Below, piece by piece: positions 25,270 to 33,515 of a DNA stretch of 64,000 nt. The stretch's first letter is position 1. Every line of letters begins with the position of its first letter. Position numbers and translations under genes: made by a program. The notes beneath the pieces were generated by a model. It was not told where the DNA came from, ran no database searches, and was given only the letters and a program-made list of their open reading frames with translations. Source of the DNA: Treponemataceae bacterium (GTDB lineage Bacteria; Spirochaetota; Spirochaetia; Treponematales; Treponemataceae); NCBI GenBank assembly GCA_024402435.1, contig JAKSTU010000003.1, positions 20,306 through 84,305 on the forward strand, written 5' to 3'.

Positions 25270-26977
25270 AAAGCCGTTGAACCGCTTTGCTGCTTTTTGT
25301 GCGATTCTGTTTCTTTCATCCGTGCTTTTTGCGGAAACTCCGTCGGCTGATGACGGATACCCTGAAGATCTGGATTTCTGGAGCAATTATCCCAATGAAG
25401 AACTGGCGCAGGCACTTGTAGACCGGATGACCGATTCCGAGCTTCTGGCGCAGATTCTCATGTTCGGCTGGTCCGGTTCTGAGCCTGACAGTCTGCTTAC
25501 GTCATGGGTTTCCCAACGTTCTTTGGGCAGTGTAAAAGTTTACGGTTGGGATACCAATGACACGAAACAGGTTGCCGCTTCCGTCAAACTTGTACAGAAA
25601 CTGGCGCAGGAAAACAGGCTGAAAATTCCTCTTTATGTTGCAACGGATCAGGAAGGCGGATGGATCCGTCATATCAAGGGCGATACAAGTGACACTCCCG
25701 GCAATCTTGCCATCGGTTCAAGCGGAATCCCTTCAGACGCCTATTATACGGGTTATTACATCGGCAAAGAAATGGCCGCCCTTGGCATCAACATGAATTT
25801 TGCTCCCACAGTGGATGTTTATACGAACATGGAATCTTCAGTAATCGGGCCGCGTTCTTTCGGAGAAGATCCTGAATACGTGGGAATACTGGGTGCGGCT
25901 TTTTCAAAGGGCAGTCTTGATGCGGGCGTAATTCCCACCGCAAAACATTTTCCCGGACACGGCGATACGGAAGCGGACTCACACGGAAATCTTCCGGTCA
26001 TCAACATCGGACTTGATCTTCTGTATGAAAGAGAACTGGTTCCCTACAAATATCTGATTGATTGGGGCATTCCTGCAATAATGAGCGGACACCTGAGTTT
26101 TCCTCAGATTGTTCCCAACAACGAACCGGCATCTTTGTCAAAGGTTTTTCTGCAGGACATTCTGCGTGATTCTCTCGGCTACGAAGGACTCATCATCACT
26201 GATGACATGATGATGAACGGAGCAACAACTTATGCAGGCGGTCTTTCAATCGCGGTACGGTACGCAATAGAAGCCGGAAACGACATAATCATTTCGTCAA
26301 CAACTCCGGGGCTTAACGAAGCAATCTGGCGGAACAACTACAACAGAATGCAGTCGGTTCCCGAATTCCGTGAATGTGTAAAAAAAGCGGCTCACAGGGT
26401 AATCAAATCAAAACTGGATTATTTCAAGGGACCGAATCATGTTACTCTTTATCCTGATGAAAATCTTGTGGCTTCAAAAGTACCGGATCCTGAAGGTTCC
26501 GTGTTTTTTCTGCAGCAGGCCTGCCGCTCCATCAGTGTAATGGGCGATGATTTTGAACCTTACACACCTGAAGAAGCGGCAAAAGAAAGGGTTCTGATCT
26601 GCGGCCAGTTTTTCTCATATACAGATGAACTTTTGAAACGGTATCCTCATGCCGGGATTTTTTCCTACAAATATTCAATGACGGCAAGCAATGTGTCACA
26701 GTTTTTGTCCGATCTGCCGCGGTCTTACAGAAATTTCGACACGATAATTATTTGTGTGGCCAATGAAGAAAGTGCGATTCTTGCAAGGTCTTTGAAGGAC
26801 TGCGGCAAGAAAGTCATAGTCATATCAATCCTTGCACCGGTTTTTGTTGCAGATATGGATTGGGCAGACACAGTCCTGTTTGCTTACAGTTATTCTGATT
26901 ATTCTTTCAAAGCAGTTGCGTCTGTTCTTGCCGGCGAAATACCGGTTTTCGGGAAACTGCCGCTTACAATGGATTGA
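25253..26977 (+). CDS. Exported glycoside hydrolase family 3 protein (NagZ-like N-terminal domain)
   Basis: 574 residues with signal peptide (RFAAFCAILFLSSVLFAE). The GH3 catalytic domain spans about 40-390 and carries LYVATDQEGGWIRHIKG, RSFGEDPEYVG, the His/Asp loop KHFPGHGDTEADSH that marks beta-N-acetylglucosaminidases, and the nucleophile region LIITDDMMMNGA. A second alpha/beta domain follows. The KHFPGHGDT loop favours a beta-N-acetylhexosaminidase acting on peptidoglycan or chitin fragments in the periplasm; other beta-glycosidase activity is possible. It overlaps trxB by 17 nt and is followed closely by a GNAT gene. Confidence 0.87.
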   Translation: MNLTAKKPLNRFAAFCAILFLSSVLFAETPSADDGYPEDLDFWSNYPNEELAQALVDRMTDSELLAQILMFGWSGSEPDSLLTSWVSQRSLGSVKVYGWDTNDTKQVAASVKLVQKLAQENRLKIPLYVATDQEGGWIRHIKGDTSDTPGNLAIGSSGIPSDAYYTGYYIGKEMAALGINMNFAPTVDVYTNMESSVIGPRSFGEDPEYVGILGAAFSKGSLDAGVIPTAKHFPGHGDTEADSHGNLPVINIGLDLLYERELVPYKYLIDWGIPAIMSGHLSFPQIVPNNEPASLSKVFLQDILRDSLGYEGLIITDDMMMNGATTYAGGLSIAVRYAIEAGNDIIISSTTPGLNEAIWRNNYNRMQSVPEFRECVKKAAHRVIKSKLDYFKGPNHVTLYPDENLVASKVPDPEGSVFFLQQACRSISVMGDDFEPYTPEEAAKERVLICGQFFSYTDELLKRYPHAGIFSYKYSMTASNVSQFLSDLPRSYRNFDTIIICVANEESAILARSLKDCGKKVIVISILAPVFVADMDWADTVLFAYSYSDYSFKAVASVLAGEIPVFGKLPLTMD

Positions 26978-26985
26978 GGTTGAAC

Positions 26986-27855
26986 ATGGAAGTTTCTCGG
27001 CTTACAATTCCGCTTCTGAATCCTGTGATGGATTTTCTGTCGGCTCACGAAAAGAGCTGTGTTTCTCTTGTCAGCCACATTGTATCCGATGGCATGTCAT
27101 GCCTTCCGCCGCCTGACATGCATTATTATGTTTTTTCGGACGATTCTTCCATTTTTTCTCCCGGCAGGATTCTGGCAGTAATGGCGTTTTCTGACGGCGG
27201 GCTTGTTCTGCACTGTATTGATCCTGGAGTTTCCAAATCTTCTCTGGCTCCTTTTGTGGAAAAACTGCTTTCTGATTTTTCCTTGTTCTGCGTTCTCGGT
27301 GAAAAATCAGGTACTGATTTTATCGCTTCTATTGCTGAAAAACTGGATTTCAGACAGTCATCATTTTTTGATTACACGCTCATGCATTATGAACCAAAAG
27401 CTGCAGGAACTTTGCCTTTCATCAGGAACGGTGTGTCTCTGGTAAAATGCACTGAACACGATGCAAATGATCTTTTTCCTTTGCAGAAAGGTTACGATCT
27501 GGAAGAACGTCTTCCGCCGGGGTATTCTTTTTATCCGTCGGCCTGCATGCGGGGTTTGGAACAGGATCTTAAGACAGGTTCTGTTCTGGCTTTCCGGAAT
27601 CGGGAAGGTTTCATGGCAAAAGCATTGTATAATGCAGTCGGTTTGAATTGGGTCCAGATTGGCGGCGTTTATACGATGCCTGAGTACCGCAGGAACGGAT
27701 ACGCCCATTATCTTGTCCGGAAACTTAGTGAATATGCTTTGCAGAAAGGAAAGAAAACAGCACTTTTTGTAAAGAACCGGAACAAATTTGCCAGAAAAGC
27801 TTATGAATCAGCAGGATTTGTTCCCGACGGAGCATTCAAAATCTGTTATTTTTGA
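26986..27855 (+). CDS. GNAT-family N-acetyltransferase
   Basis: 289 residues. The C-terminal 110 residues are a GNAT domain with the acetyl-CoA loop in GGVYTMPEYRRNGYAHYLVRKLSEYAL and the final NRNKFARKAYESAGFVPDGAF. The N-terminal 180 residues are unlike the core domain and could bind the acceptor. I choose the ATG with GAGG 7 nt upstream; a TTG 12 nt earlier, overlapping the GH3 stop, is an alternative. It is third in the trxB transcript. The acceptor is unknown. Confidence 0.78.
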   Translation: MEVSRLTIPLLNPVMDFLSAHEKSCVSLVSHIVSDGMSCLPPPDMHYYVFSDDSSIFSPGRILAVMAFSDGGLVLHCIDPGVSKSSLAPFVEKLLSDFSLFCVLGEKSGTDFIASIAEKLDFRQSSFFDYTLMHYEPKAAGTLPFIRNGVSLVKCTEHDANDLFPLQKGYDLEERLPPGYSFYPSACMRGLEQDLKTGSVLAFRNREGFMAKALYNAVGLNWVQIGGVYTMPEYRRNGYAHYLVRKLSEYALQKGKKTALFVKNRNKFARKAYESAGFVPDGAFKICYF

Positions 27856-27900
27856 CCGGTTTTGTTTTGCATTCCTCTTCCTGATTTGAATAAAAATCAG

Positions 27901-27929
27901 TTGACGTTATGCTTTTAAAACCGTAAATT
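27901..27929 (+). promoter_or_regulatory. groES promoter
   Basis: TTGACG, 17 bp, TAAATT; start about 26 nt before the ATG. The CIRCE dyad usual for HrcA control is absent. Confidence 0.55.
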
Positions 27930-27961
27930 TAGTAGCGATGCAACGACTTTTGGAGGAAAAA

Positions 27962-28228
27962 ATGAAAGTTACACCTTTAGCAGACAGAGTTTTGGTAAAA
28001 ACTGAAAAAACTGAGGCAAAAACTGCCAGCGGAATTATTATTCCCGAAACAGCACAGGAAAAAACCCAGATTGCAACAGTAATTGCAGTGGGCGATGATA
28101 AAGAAAAAATCAAAGTTAAGGTCGGCGACAGAGTTATGTATGACAAATATGCAGGAACTCAGGTAAAAATCGACGGTGTTGACCATCTGATTCTTAAAGC
28201 TGCAGACGTTATTGCCACAATCGAATGA
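27962..28228 (+). CDS. groES: Co-chaperonin GroES
   Basis: 88 residues. The lid of the GroEL folding chamber, cytoplasmic. The sequence follows the family throughout: [42 protein letters not shown] with the mobile loop at about 18-30, [22 protein letters not shown] and [13 protein letters not shown]. The ATG has GGAGG; eight more upstream codons are open but unlike the family. groEL is not next to it: the following gene is on the other strand and its stop codon directly abuts the groES stop. Confidence 0.95.
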   Translation: MKVTPLADRVLVKTEKTEAKTASGIIIPETAQEKTQIATVIAVGDDKEKIKVKVGDRVMYDKYAGTQVKIDGVDHLILKAADVIATIE

Positions 28229-29968
28229 TCATCTGATTGTGTTGAACAACTGACGTGCCCTGTGATTGTCCGGATTCAGCTCAAGGCTGTATGAAAGACT
28301 TTGCAGGGCATTTTTATTTTCGCCTCTGTCGCACTGTATACGTGCAAGCCGGTACTGAACATCTGACAGTTCATCATCATTGCGGATAAGACTTGAAATA
28401 TCGCTGTAAAGACTGTAAGCGTCTGACGAACGGTTTATTGAGTAATAAAGACTTCCGAGATTCATGACAGAACTGAAAGCTCTTGCCAGGGGAATGTGAC
28501 GGAGATACACGAAGTTTTCAAGCAGAATCTGTGCTTCCTGAGAGTTTCCGTTTTTCAGGGCAAAGTAGCCGGCAAGTTCGCATTCCCAATCATTGAAAAT
28601 GCCTGCATATTCAGCTCTGCTGATGTCGCCGTATTTTGTAGTGATGTATTCGTCAAAAAGCGATTCGGCTTCAACAGCAAAATGATGCCTCAGGAAATAA
28701 GTTACGGCAAAATGGACAAGCTCGCTCTTATAATCCGCTCCGGAACGTGTTTCTTCAAGCATCAGCCAAAGTTCGCTTCTGCACTGCATTTCGCTTGTGT
28801 TCTGTGAAGCCCACTTCAGTTTTGTGTATTCAATCAGCAAGTCAGGATTATCGGCTTTGTCCAAAGACTGTTTCATTCTGTAAAGCGCATCGGACACAGG
28901 AATGCGGGGCTTCTGATCCGTGTCTGTCATCCGTGCCGTCCGCAAACCGTTGTCTCTGAGTGTCTGGCCCATTGCGGATTCCTGCGGCAAAAGCGAACTC
29001 TGTTCCGCAAAATGTCCGTAATCGGTAAGACCCGGTGCGTAATCAGGGAACTCAGTTACCAGTTTGAACAGCAAATCCTGACAAAGGTCTTCCTGTCCGT
29101 TCAGACGGTAGTAGCGTGCAAGATTCTTGTAAATGGGGGCTGACATGCCGTTGTTGTCAAGAACAAGCTGCCATGTCCGGGCCGCATGCTCGTACTCGCC
29201 CAATGTTAGCCATGCATCAGCAGTAATGGCGTTGAGCAAAGGAGAATCCATTGCGCTGCCGTAGTCAATGCATTTTGCGTATAAAGCCGCATCATAAGAA
29301 ATGAGCGCCCAGAATAAACATTCTTCAGGATTGAAAACAGTGTCCGGGGCAAATTTCGCGGCTTCCAGGTATTTTCCTTTCTGGGCACAAAGGACAGCTG
29401 CGTTCTGCAGCCACAGATTGCGGTTTTTTGCATCAGTTTCTGCGGCAAGTGCATAAACTTCCGTCAGCTCCGGGCTGTAATAGTCTCCGGTTTCCTTTGC
29501 GGCCGCAAAAGCCCATTGAGAATAAAGACCGCTGTAATCAGTGTCTTTAAGCTTCAGTGCAGAATCTTTTGCCTGTGTAAATTTCCCGTTCTGAAGAAGA
29601 AAATAGGCATTCACTGCATGAAGCTCCGCGCTTTCCGGAAGCTGTTTCAAAGATTCGGCCGAAAAACGTTCACCGGAGTCAGTGTCCCCGATCTTGTAAT
29701 AGCGCTTGATGATTGCAATACGCTGAAGATCGCTCAATGCCTGTTTTTCAGCTTTTTTCAGCAGTGATTCTGCATCTTTGTACTGATTCTGTTGAATGCA
29801 GGCATCTGCAAGTTTCAGGTTTGAGGAAAATGATCTGTTCTGGAATTTCTGGGGAAAAAGGGCCAGTACCGAAAGGACGGCAGCGCAGACAAGGATAACT
29901 GCCACACAGACGGCAATGAGCACATATTTCCGTGTCAATTCCTTTTGTGCTTGTGCAGCAGTTTTCAT
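28229..29968 (-). CDS. TPR-repeat membrane-anchored protein
   Basis: 579 residues: a basic cytoplasmic start, one membrane helix (about 15-38, YVLIAVCVAVILVCAAVLSVLALF), and then tetratricopeptide-like helical repeats, for example LADACIQQNQYKDAESLLKKAEKQAL, LHAVNAYFLLQNGKFTQAKDSAL, YKNLARYYRLNGQEDL and YRLARIQCDRGENKNALQSLSYSLELNPDNHRAR. It probably scaffolds protein complexes on the outer face of the inner membrane. It is last of alaS–SurA-like–nusB–TPR, 5 nt after nusB, with a weak GAAG ribosome site. The partner is unknown. Confidence 0.78.
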   Translation of the reverse strand: MKTAAQAQKELTRKYVLIAVCVAVILVCAAVLSVLALFPQKFQNRSFSSNLKLADACIQQNQYKDAESLLKKAEKQALSDLQRIAIIKRYYKIGDTDSGERFSAESLKQLPESAELHAVNAYFLLQNGKFTQAKDSALKLKDTDYSGLYSQWAFAAAKETGDYYSPELTEVYALAAETDAKNRNLWLQNAAVLCAQKGKYLEAAKFAPDTVFNPEECLFWALISYDAALYAKCIDYGSAMDSPLLNAITADAWLTLGEYEHAARTWQLVLDNNGMSAPIYKNLARYYRLNGQEDLCQDLLFKLVTEFPDYAPGLTDYGHFAEQSSLLPQESAMGQTLRDNGLRTARMTDTDQKPRIPVSDALYRMKQSLDKADNPDLLIEYTKLKWASQNTSEMQCRSELWLMLEETRSGADYKSELVHFAVTYFLRHHFAVEAESLFDEYITTKYGDISRAEYAGIFNDWECELAGYFALKNGNSQEAQILLENFVYLRHIPLARAFSSVMNLGSLYYSINRSSDAYSLYSDISSLIRNDDELSDVQYRLARIQCDRGENKNALQSLSYSLELNPDNHRARQLFNTIR

Positions 29969-29973
29969 ATTTT

Positions 29974-30393
29974 TTATTTCTTCAAGTCCTTGTTGATGTT
30001 GTCCAAAACTGCGTTGATGAATTTGAACGAATCATCAGCACTGTATTCCTTGGAAATTTCGATGGCATCATCAATTACAAAAGTCGGCAGAATACCGGCC
30101 TGCGGAAAAAGCAGCGGATAAACGCTGATGCGCAGAATGGCAAGATCAACTTTGCTGATGCGGTCAAAATCCCAGTTTGTCAGATGGGTTTTAATCAGTT
30201 CATCGATTTTTTCGATGTTTTCCAATGTTCCTGTAATCAGGAGCCGTGAAAAAGACAAATCTGAATCTTCAAGACGTTCCAGTGTGGCGGGATCAGTCCA
30301 TTCGAATTTCAGAAGAGTGTCAACGTCAATTCCGCCTACATCCCAGGAGTAAAGTGCCTGAAATGCAAGAATTCTAGGTTTTCTGCGAGCCAT
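29974..30393 (-). CDS. nusB: Transcription antitermination factor NusB
   Basis: 139 residues, all helical, starting MARRKPRILAFQALYSWD, the usual NusB opening, and containing KIDELIKTHLTNWDFDRISKVDLAILRISVYPLLF, the conserved core, and FVIDDAIEISKEYSADDSFKFINAVLDNI. NusB binds NusE and boxA RNA to allow rRNA transcription to continue. It begins 2 nt after the SurA-like gene's stop, so translation is probably coupled. Confidence 0.93.
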   Translation of the reverse strand: MARRKPRILAFQALYSWDVGGIDVDTLLKFEWTDPATLERLEDSDLSFSRLLITGTLENIEKIDELIKTHLTNWDFDRISKVDLAILRISVYPLLFPQAGILPTFVIDDAIEISKEYSADDSFKFINAVLDNINKDLKK

Positions 30394-30395
30394 TA

Positions 30396-31484
30396 TTACC
30401 AGCCTTCCAGAAGTTTTTCCAGTGCGGAACCGGTTTTGAGCATCTGATAGTTTTCAGGAGTGCGGAGTTCTGCAGAGATTTCTTCAATTGCGGTTGTAAG
30501 ATAAGCAGACTGTTTCTGTGCGGTCAGGCTTGCACGGATGTATTCGTAAAGTGTTGTTGTTGTTCCGGGCTGTACCAGATCACTGAGTCCGAGAATCTTT
30601 GCGGAAGTTTTGTCTGTAATCTGATAGAACTGGTAGTTGGTGTCTTCGTTGATGATTTCTGAAACAAAGCCGATGTTGTTCTGGAAAAGCTGGAGCAATG
30701 AAGCATAATCAAGACCGAGTTCTGCGGCTGCATCCTGATTTTTGCTGATGTACATATCTCCTACCTGGAATCCTGCATTCGGCTGCTGCATTTCAATCTT
30801 CATCTGGCTGAAAGATTTTTTGCCTGATGTAAAATCGTTATAAAGTGATTGGATTTTTGCCAGTGCATCTGACGCATTGTTGTTTTTGGGAACAACAACG
30901 AGAGTCAGCTGAAGAATATCACTTTGAACAAAAGAAGCTTTGTTCATTTCATAGTAAGAACGGATTTCTGAATCAGTTGCGCTCAGCTGTGAAATTTCAT
31001 CACTGCGCTTTGCAACTACATACTGCTGTGCAATGTAGTTGTTCTTCATGTACTGTTTGTATTCATCGACGCTCATTGCCATCTGGTCCTGGAAAAATTC
31101 TTCCAGTGTCATTCCGGCCTGCTGCTGAACAAGCTGTGCAAACTGTGACAAAGTTACCGTTGTGCCCACGATATTGGAAATGCTTGAAAGGAACAGTTCG
31201 TCAACCTGTTTGTCGGTAAGGACAATTCCCATTTTGTTTCCGGCCTGGACAAAAAGTTTTTCATTGATCAGACTGTCGAGAATTTCCTGTTTCTGCTGAA
31301 TTGTGAATGTTGTAAGACCTGTCTGCTTCTTGTAACTTTCGCAGCGGGCCTTCAGGTTTTTGAGTGTGATTGATTCTGCTTTGCTGGCAATTTTTACTGT
31401 TGCAAGAGGCTGAAGATCAGCTTGGGCAAAAAGTGCGGTTGTTGCCAGAACAAGCAATAAACAGATGGAGAGAATCCGTTTCAT
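30396..31484 (-). CDS. SurA/PpiC-like periplasmic folding factor
   Basis: 362 residues with a signal peptide (KRILSICLLLVLATTALFAQ) and a SurA_N-like helical chaperone region (about 20-190: LKARCESYKKQTGLTTFTIQQKQEILDSLINEKLFVQAG). A PPIC-like rotamase-shaped part follows (about 195-300: ILQLTLVVVPKNNNASDALAKIQSLYNDFTSGKKSFSQM). The position corresponds, from memory, to the T. pallidum basic membrane protein TP1016. I start at the ATG behind AAGGATGAT; an ATG 24 nt earlier is less likely. A 13-bp hairpin lies in the 104-nt gap after alaS. Confidence 0.82.
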   Translation of the reverse strand: MKRILSICLLLVLATTALFAQADLQPLATVKIASKAESITLKNLKARCESYKKQTGLTTFTIQQKQEILDSLINEKLFVQAGNKMGIVLTDKQVDELFLSSISNIVGTTVTLSQFAQLVQQQAGMTLEEFFQDQMAMSVDEYKQYMKNNYIAQQYVVAKRSDEISQLSATDSEIRSYYEMNKASFVQSDILQLTLVVVPKNNNASDALAKIQSLYNDFTSGKKSFSQMKIEMQQPNAGFQVGDMYISKNQDAAAELGLDYASLLQLFQNNIGFVSEIINEDTNYQFYQITDKTSAKILGLSDLVQPGTTTTLYEYIRASLTAQKQSAYLTTAIEEISAELRTPENYQMLKTGSALEKLLEGW

Positions 31485-31517
31485 AAAAAAATCATCCTTG
31501 TTATTCATGTGTTTACA

Positions 31518-31555
31518 GCAATAAGCACTGCAAAAAAGAAAACAGCACTTATTGC
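31518..31555 (-). other. Intercistronic hairpin between alaS and the SurA-like gene
   Basis: GCAATAAGTGCTG pairs with CAGTGCTTATTGC (13 bp, two G·U pairs) around a 12-nt loop. There is no T tract behind it, so message processing or stability is more likely than termination. Confidence 0.5.
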
Positions 31556-31588
31556 ATTTCGTTACAATTTTTCGTCAAAAGTGAGCAA

Positions 31589-33385
31589 TTATTCAATAAC
31601 TGCACGGATACGGCGTACACCGGCAGAAGAAGACTGCTCTTTTGTAATTTTGAAGTGACCGATGAGTCCTGTGCGTTCAACGTGAGGACCACCGCAAACT
31701 TCTTTGCTGAACCAGTCGTCTTTTGTTCCGATTGTGTAAACTTTTACATCTTCGCCATATTTGTTCGTGAAAAGAGCACGAGCACCTTCTTCTTTGGCTT
31801 TTTCAAGAGACATCACTTCCATTGTTACAGGCAGGTCTTTTTTGATCTGCTCGTTGACAATGTCTTCTGCCTGCTTGATTTCTTCGGGAGTCATGGGACG
31901 CTCGAAAGTAAAGTCAAAGCGCATGCGCTCATTGTTGATGTTTGAACCTTTCTGAGCAACCTGATCACCAAGAATATTGATGAGTGCCTGCTGCAGAAGG
32001 TGAGTAGCCGTGTGATATTTTGTAGCAATCTCGCTCTGTTCGGCAAGACCGCCTTTTGCTGCACCGGCTTCTGCTGTTTTGGAAGCTTCCTTGTGTTTGA
32101 TTTCTGCTTCTTTGAATCCTTCAACATCAACTGTAAAACCGTTTTCTGCAGCGAGTTCCTGTGTAAGTTCCAAAGGATATCCGAATGTGTCGAAAAGACG
32201 GAATGCAATTTTTCCGCTGATTTCTTTTTTCGGGTTTTTGAGCAGATTGGGCAGCAGACGCTGGAATTCTTTTTCACCGTTTTTCAGTGCTTCACGGAAC
32301 TTCTGCTCTTCCTGAGTCAGTTCGGATTTGACTTTCTGGGCATTCTGCTCAAGTTCAGGATATGCGTTCTTGAAGTTGCTGATGACTGTGCCGGCAATTT
32401 CTGCCAGGAAGTCTCTGTCGATTCCGAGCTTCATGCCTTCGCGGACAGCACGGCGGATAAGGCGGCGCAAAACGTAGCCGGCACCGATGTTTGACGGGCT
32501 TACGCCTTTCTGGTCGCCCAGAATGAACACTGAAGAACGTGAGTGGTCGGCAATGATGCGCACGCTGCGGTCTTTTGCTTCGTCAGTTCCGTATGTGTAG
32601 CCGGCAAGCTTTTCAATTGTGTTGATGATCGGCATGAATACTTCTGTAAGATAAACGGAAGTTTTTCCCTGAAGGATACAGTTCGTGCGTTCCAGACCCA
32701 TTCCGGTGTCAACATTCTGTTTTGGCAGAGGAACCAGTGTTTTTTCATCTTTGCGTTCAAACTGCATGAAAACGTTGTTCCAGATTTCCATCCAGTTTGC
32801 GCTGTCAGTGTCTTTGTTGGAGCCTTCAGGTGGCATTCCTTCGCCGACCCAGTAGAAAATTTCTGTATCAGGACCGCATGGACCAGTAGGACCTGCAGCC
32901 CACCAGTTGTCGCTGGCAGGAAGGTAAGCAATTTTATCTTCGGGCATACCGACTTCTTTCCAGTAGCTGGCAGCTTCTTCATCACGGGGGGCGTTTTCGT
33001 CACCGGCAAAAACGGTAACGGAAATCTTTTTGGGATCCAGTGCAAGCCAGTCTTTGCTGGTCAGGAATTCGTAACTGAAAGCGATTGATTCCTTTTTGAA
33101 GTAATCTCCCAAAGACCAGTTTCCCAGCATTTCAAAACAGGTAAGGTGACTGGGATCTCCTACTTCATCAATATCACCTGTGCGGACACATTTCTGATAG
33201 TCAGTAAGACGTGTTCCTGCAGGGTGTTTTTCACCGAGAAGATAGGGAACAAGAGGATGCATTCCGGCTGTTGTAAAAAGAACGGAAGGATCATTTTCAG
33301 GAATAAGTGATTGACCTGAAATTTCAGCATGGCCTTTGCTTTTGAAAAAGGCAATGTATTTTGAACGTAATTCGTTAGCAGTCAT
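31589..33385 (-). CDS. alaS: Alanyl-tRNA synthetase (short form without C-Ala domain)
   Basis: 598 residues against about 875 in E. coli. The class II catalytic core is complete (ANELRSKYIAFFKSKGH, FTTAGMHPLVPYL as motif 1-2 region, GAGYVLRRLIRRAVREG), and the editing domain keeps its zinc ligands HTATH and CGGPH. The protein stops just after the editing domain (RRIRAVIE), so the DHHA1/C-Ala tail is absent; I believe T. pallidum AlaS is similarly short. The ATG has no Shine-Dalgarno and sits 8 nt behind a TATAAT. It heads the nusB operon. Confidence 0.94.
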   Translation of the reverse strand: MTANELRSKYIAFFKSKGHAEISGQSLIPENDPSVLFTTAGMHPLVPYLLGEKHPAGTRLTDYQKCVRTGDIDEVGDPSHLTCFEMLGNWSLGDYFKKESIAFSYEFLTSKDWLALDPKKISVTVFAGDENAPRDEEAASYWKEVGMPEDKIAYLPASDNWWAAGPTGPCGPDTEIFYWVGEGMPPEGSNKDTDSANWMEIWNNVFMQFERKDEKTLVPLPKQNVDTGMGLERTNCILQGKTSVYLTEVFMPIINTIEKLAGYTYGTDEAKDRSVRIIADHSRSSVFILGDQKGVSPSNIGAGYVLRRLIRRAVREGMKLGIDRDFLAEIAGTVISNFKNAYPELEQNAQKVKSELTQEEQKFREALKNGEKEFQRLLPNLLKNPKKEISGKIAFRLFDTFGYPLELTQELAAENGFTVDVEGFKEAEIKHKEASKTAEAGAAKGGLAEQSEIATKYHTATHLLQQALINILGDQVAQKGSNINNERMRFDFTFERPMTPEEIKQAEDIVNEQIKKDLPVTMEVMSLEKAKEEGARALFTNKYGEDVKVYTIGTKDDWFSKEVCGGPHVERTGLIGHFKITKEQSSSAGVRRIRAVIE

Positions 33386-33393
33386 AATGTTTT

Positions 33394-33422
33394 ATTATAT
33401 GCACAATAAATGAGTGTTGCAA
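33394..33422 (-). promoter_or_regulatory. alaS promoter (near-leaderless)
   Basis: On the - strand TTGCAA, 17 bp, perfect TATAAT; the -10 ends 8 nt before the alaS ATG. Confidence 0.65.
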
Positions 33423-33457
33423 GAAGATAGAAAGCGTGCCCCGCAAAGCAAGGCTCA

Positions 33458-33487
33458 AACTGTACGGCTGAAAGAAAGCGTACAGTT
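33458..33487. other. Hairpin in the alaS–ppdK gap
   Basis: AACTGTACG pairs with CGTACAGTT (9 bp, 12-nt loop), flanked by a second imperfect dyad (GCAAAGCAAG at 33443 with CTTGTGTTTTGC at 33491). There is no T tract; it could still end or protect the ppdK message. Confidence 0.4.
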
Positions 33488-33515
33488 GAACTTGTGTTTT
33501 GCAGGACACTGCCTG

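Noticed and set aside
27856..27961. CIRCE element before groES
   Set aside because: No TTAGCACTC/GAGTGCTAA dyad is present; only a sigma70-type promoter and a small CTGATTT/AAATCAG stem are seen.
31655..32494. Open frames on the + strand inside alaS
   Set aside because: Shadows of the alaS codon pattern; no ribosome sites or protein-like sequence.
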